7,268 nt of DNA. Origin: Bacteroidales bacterium. Its GTDB lineage: Bacteria > Bacteroidota > Bacteroidia > Bacteroidales > UBA12077. Of this stretch, positions 6,137 through 7,268 are shown piece after piece. Numbering within the stretch: the first letter of the stretch is position 1; every line of letters begins with the position of its first letter. The position numbers were made by a program, and so were the translations under genes. The notes under the pieces were generated by a model. That model was not told the DNA's origin, did not search any database, and saw nothing but the letters and a program-made list of their open reading frames with translations. The stretch is from the NCBI GenBank assembly GCA_030600625.1, contig JAUVLS010000065.1, positions 1 to 7,268 on the forward strand. The letters run 5' to 3'.

Positions 6137-6898
6137 GTGAAAAATAGATATTTTATCAGGCTTAGTTATAAAGGAACAAACTATCATGGATGGCAAATTC
6201 AGCCTAATGCTATTTCGGTTCAGGATGTTTTAACTAAAGCATTTTCAACTATCTTAAAAGAAGATATAGACATTACCGGAGCAGGACGAACAGATACCGG
6301 TGTTCATGCTTCGTATTTTGTAGCTCATTTTAATTCTGTTAAAATAAATTTACATTCGGATAAAAAGTTTCTTTTTAAGATAAATGGACTTTTACCAAAA
6401 GATATTGCCATACATAAGATCTTCGATGTAAAGAATGAAGCTCATGCTCGTTTCGATGCTACAAGCAGGACATACCATTATTATATACATCAGCAAAAAG
6501 ATCCTTTTATGTTGGAATCATCATATTATCTGCCTCAAAAGTTGAATATTAATCGAATGAATGAAGCCTGTAAACTTTTATTTCAATTTACAGATTTTAC
6601 GAGCTTTAGCAAATTACATACGGATGTAAAAACCAATAACTGTAAAATAACAGAAGCATTTTGGTCGAGAGATGATTACAAACTTAAATTTACAATTACT
6701 GCCGATCGTTTTTTACGAAATATGGTACGCGCAATTGTTGGCACTTTAATCGATATTGGGAAAAATAAAATATTACTGGAAGATTTTATACAAATTATTG
6801 AAGGTAAAAATAGATCTGATGCCGGAGTATCTGTTCCTGCTCATGGATTATTTTTAGCAAATATTGTATATCCTGAAAGTATCTTTAAGAAAATGTAA
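6137..6898 (+). CDS. truA: tRNA pseudouridine synthase A (TruA)
   Basis: This cytosolic enzyme converts uridines 38, 39 and 40 in the anticodon stem-loop of many tRNAs to pseudouridine. The 253-residue length is normal. The N-terminal motif RLSYKGTNYHGWQ(I)Q (residues 8-22) is typical. The catalytic loop is GAGRTDTGVHA (residues 48-58) with the nucleophilic aspartate at D53. RTYHYYI (111-117) carries the conserved tyrosine region, DFTSFSK (153-159) follows, and RFLRNMVRAIVGTL (191-204) plus the C-terminal APAHGLFL-like stretch (VPAHGLFLANIVY, 233-245) complete the fold. The start is GTG at 6137. An in-frame TAA at 6125-6127 leaves no room for an upstream start, and the first residues KNRYFIRLSYKGT match the family's N-terminus. 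It is transcribed divergently from the bat operon, with its own promoter, and appears monocistronic. No frame damage or missing catalytic residue is seen. Confidence 0.97.
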   Translation: MKNRYFIRLSYKGTNYHGWQIQPNAISVQDVLTKAFSTILKEDIDITGAGRTDTGVHASYFVAHFNSVKINLHSDKKFLFKINGLLPKDIAIHKIFDVKNEAHARFDATSRTYHYYIHQQKDPFMLESSYYLPQKLNINRMNEACKLLFQFTDFTSFSKLHTDVKTNNCKITEAFWSRDDYKLKFTITADRFLRNMVRAIVGTLIDIGKNKILLEDFIQIIEGKNRSDAGVSVPAHGLFLANIVYPESIFKKM

Positions 6899-7135
6899 TT
6901 TATAATAATTTTTATAATATGACCCAATCATTTTTTTATCTAATATCCGCAGGTGGATTTTTATTCGTTTGTAGATTAAGCGATTAGCCGTAACACGGCT
7001 TGCGGATTTAAGGTTTTACTAAAATAGTTTTTATCGATTTTAGAATATTTCCAATAAAAAAAATTATATTTAAACCTATCTAAAAATTAATTCTTATCTT
7101 AGAATCTTAATAAATTTTAAACTCAATACCAGGTT
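6899..7135. other. Gene-free AT-rich gap between truA and the next gene
   Basis: No coding region is supported in these 237 bp. The only distinct structure is the GC-richer inverted-repeat element at 6945-7007 (listed separately). The rest is very AT-rich. Directly after truA there is no strong hairpin followed by a T-run, so I do not call an intrinsic terminator there. TAAATTTT (7111-7118) is a 7-of-8 match to the -7 consensus about 18 bp before the next start codon, a weak promoter candidate. Confidence 0.5.
6945..7007. repeat. 63-bp inverted-repeat / structured element
   Basis: The element begins with ATCCGCA (6945-6951) and ends with its exact reverse complement TGCGGAT (7001-7007). Inside it, directly against the right terminus, is a perfect 6-bp hairpin: AGCCGT (6986-6991), loop AAC, ACGGCT (6995-7000). 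The left terminus can alternatively form its own small hairpin, ATCC with GGAT (6945-6948 and 6955-6958), so the two folds compete. GC content is about 44 percent (28 of 63) in surroundings that are far more AT-rich. It could be a small dispersed repeat with terminal inverted repeats, a structured RNA or leader, or a terminator-like element downstream of truA. No long U-run follows directly, which argues against a classic terminator. Confidence 0.55.
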
Positions 7136-7268
7136 ATGAATTTTAAATTTACTATTGCTAAAAAGTTAATATTAGGGTTTGGAGTAGTAACTATCGCAAT
7201 ATTAGTTAATATGCATCTTATTAACAGAACCCTGAAAAAAAGTCTTGAAGTAAGCGAAAAAATATCGA
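7136..7268 (+). CDS. N-terminus of a membrane-anchored sensor-like protein (cut by right edge)
   Basis: An ATG at 7136 opens a frame that stays open to the right edge (44 codons). The peptide starts MNFKFTIAKKLILGFG and continues as a single membrane segment (about residues 10-30). A polar, helical stretch follows (RTLKKSLEVSEKIS) that looks like the start of an extracytoplasmic sensor or coiled-coil region. The I-x-K-K-L-x-L-G-F-G pattern before a first membrane segment is common at the N-terminus of bacterial sensor histidine kinases, methyl-accepting chemotaxis proteins and HAMP-containing PP2C or adenylate cyclase receptors. Which of these it is cannot be told from the visible part. It is transcribed in the same direction as truA but 237 bp downstream, so it probably has its own promoter. 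Confidence 0.7.
   Translation, partial: MNFKFTIAKKLILGFGVVTIAILVNMHLINRTLKKSLEVSEKIS

Noticed and set aside
6899..6925. Intrinsic terminator directly after truA
   Set aside because: Only short A/T-only self-complementary words (such as TTATAA) are present, with no stable stem before the T-rich stretch.
6945..7007. tRNA or other known RNA gene
   Set aside because: There is no cloverleaf, anticodon arm or T-loop consensus, and I cannot match it to an RNA family from memory; it is reported only as an inverted-repeat element.

Overview
The window looks like chromosomal DNA from a Bacteroidota bacterium, most plausibly a marine Bacteroidales/Marinilabiliales-type lineage. The DNA is AT-rich, intergenic stretches are very AT-rich, Shine-Dalgarno sequences are not evident, one clean TAnnTTTG -7 element is present, and the gene set and order are those of the Bacteroidota 'bat' (Bacteroides aerotolerance) cluster. 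The lineage below phylum is inference.

Positions 5918 down to 1 (minus strand) carry a tightly packed operon that runs off the left edge. In transcription order it holds a MoxR-family AAA+ ATPase, a small secreted protein I do not recognise, a DUF58 protein with a VWA-like fold, a signal-peptide/single-TM protein with a DUF4381-like cytosolic half, the VWA membrane proteins BatA and BatB, and the N-terminal 133 residues of the TPR protein BatC. BatD and BatE would be expected beyond the left edge. Gene gaps are 20, 19-25, 19, 39, 78 and 2 bp. The gene set suggests a MoxR ATPase working with VWA, DUF58 and TPR partners as an envelope-associated assembly or chaperone module. Its molecular target is unknown in general and is not revealed here.

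A 218-bp divergent intergenic region (5919-6136) separates this operon from truA (tRNA pseudouridine synthase A, plus strand, GTG start), which has a perfect -7 promoter element just upstream. A 237-bp AT-rich gap follows. It contains a GC-richer 63-bp inverted-repeat element (6945-7007). The start of a membrane-anchored sensor-like protein (7136 to the right edge, plus strand) comes next.

The most unusual non-coding signal lies in the two gaps flanking batA. Both contain inverted repeats with the same geometry: 4-nt complementary blocks separated by mostly unpaired 3-nt spacers (7-nt period) around a 3-nt loop. The larger one (1449-1515) has five AGTT blocks followed by five AACT blocks at exact 7-bp spacing. 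The smaller one (2525-2551) has two blocks per arm with a different core sequence. The other item worth a look is the unrecognised secreted protein (4486-4902) lying between moxR and the DUF58 gene, which are normally adjacent.
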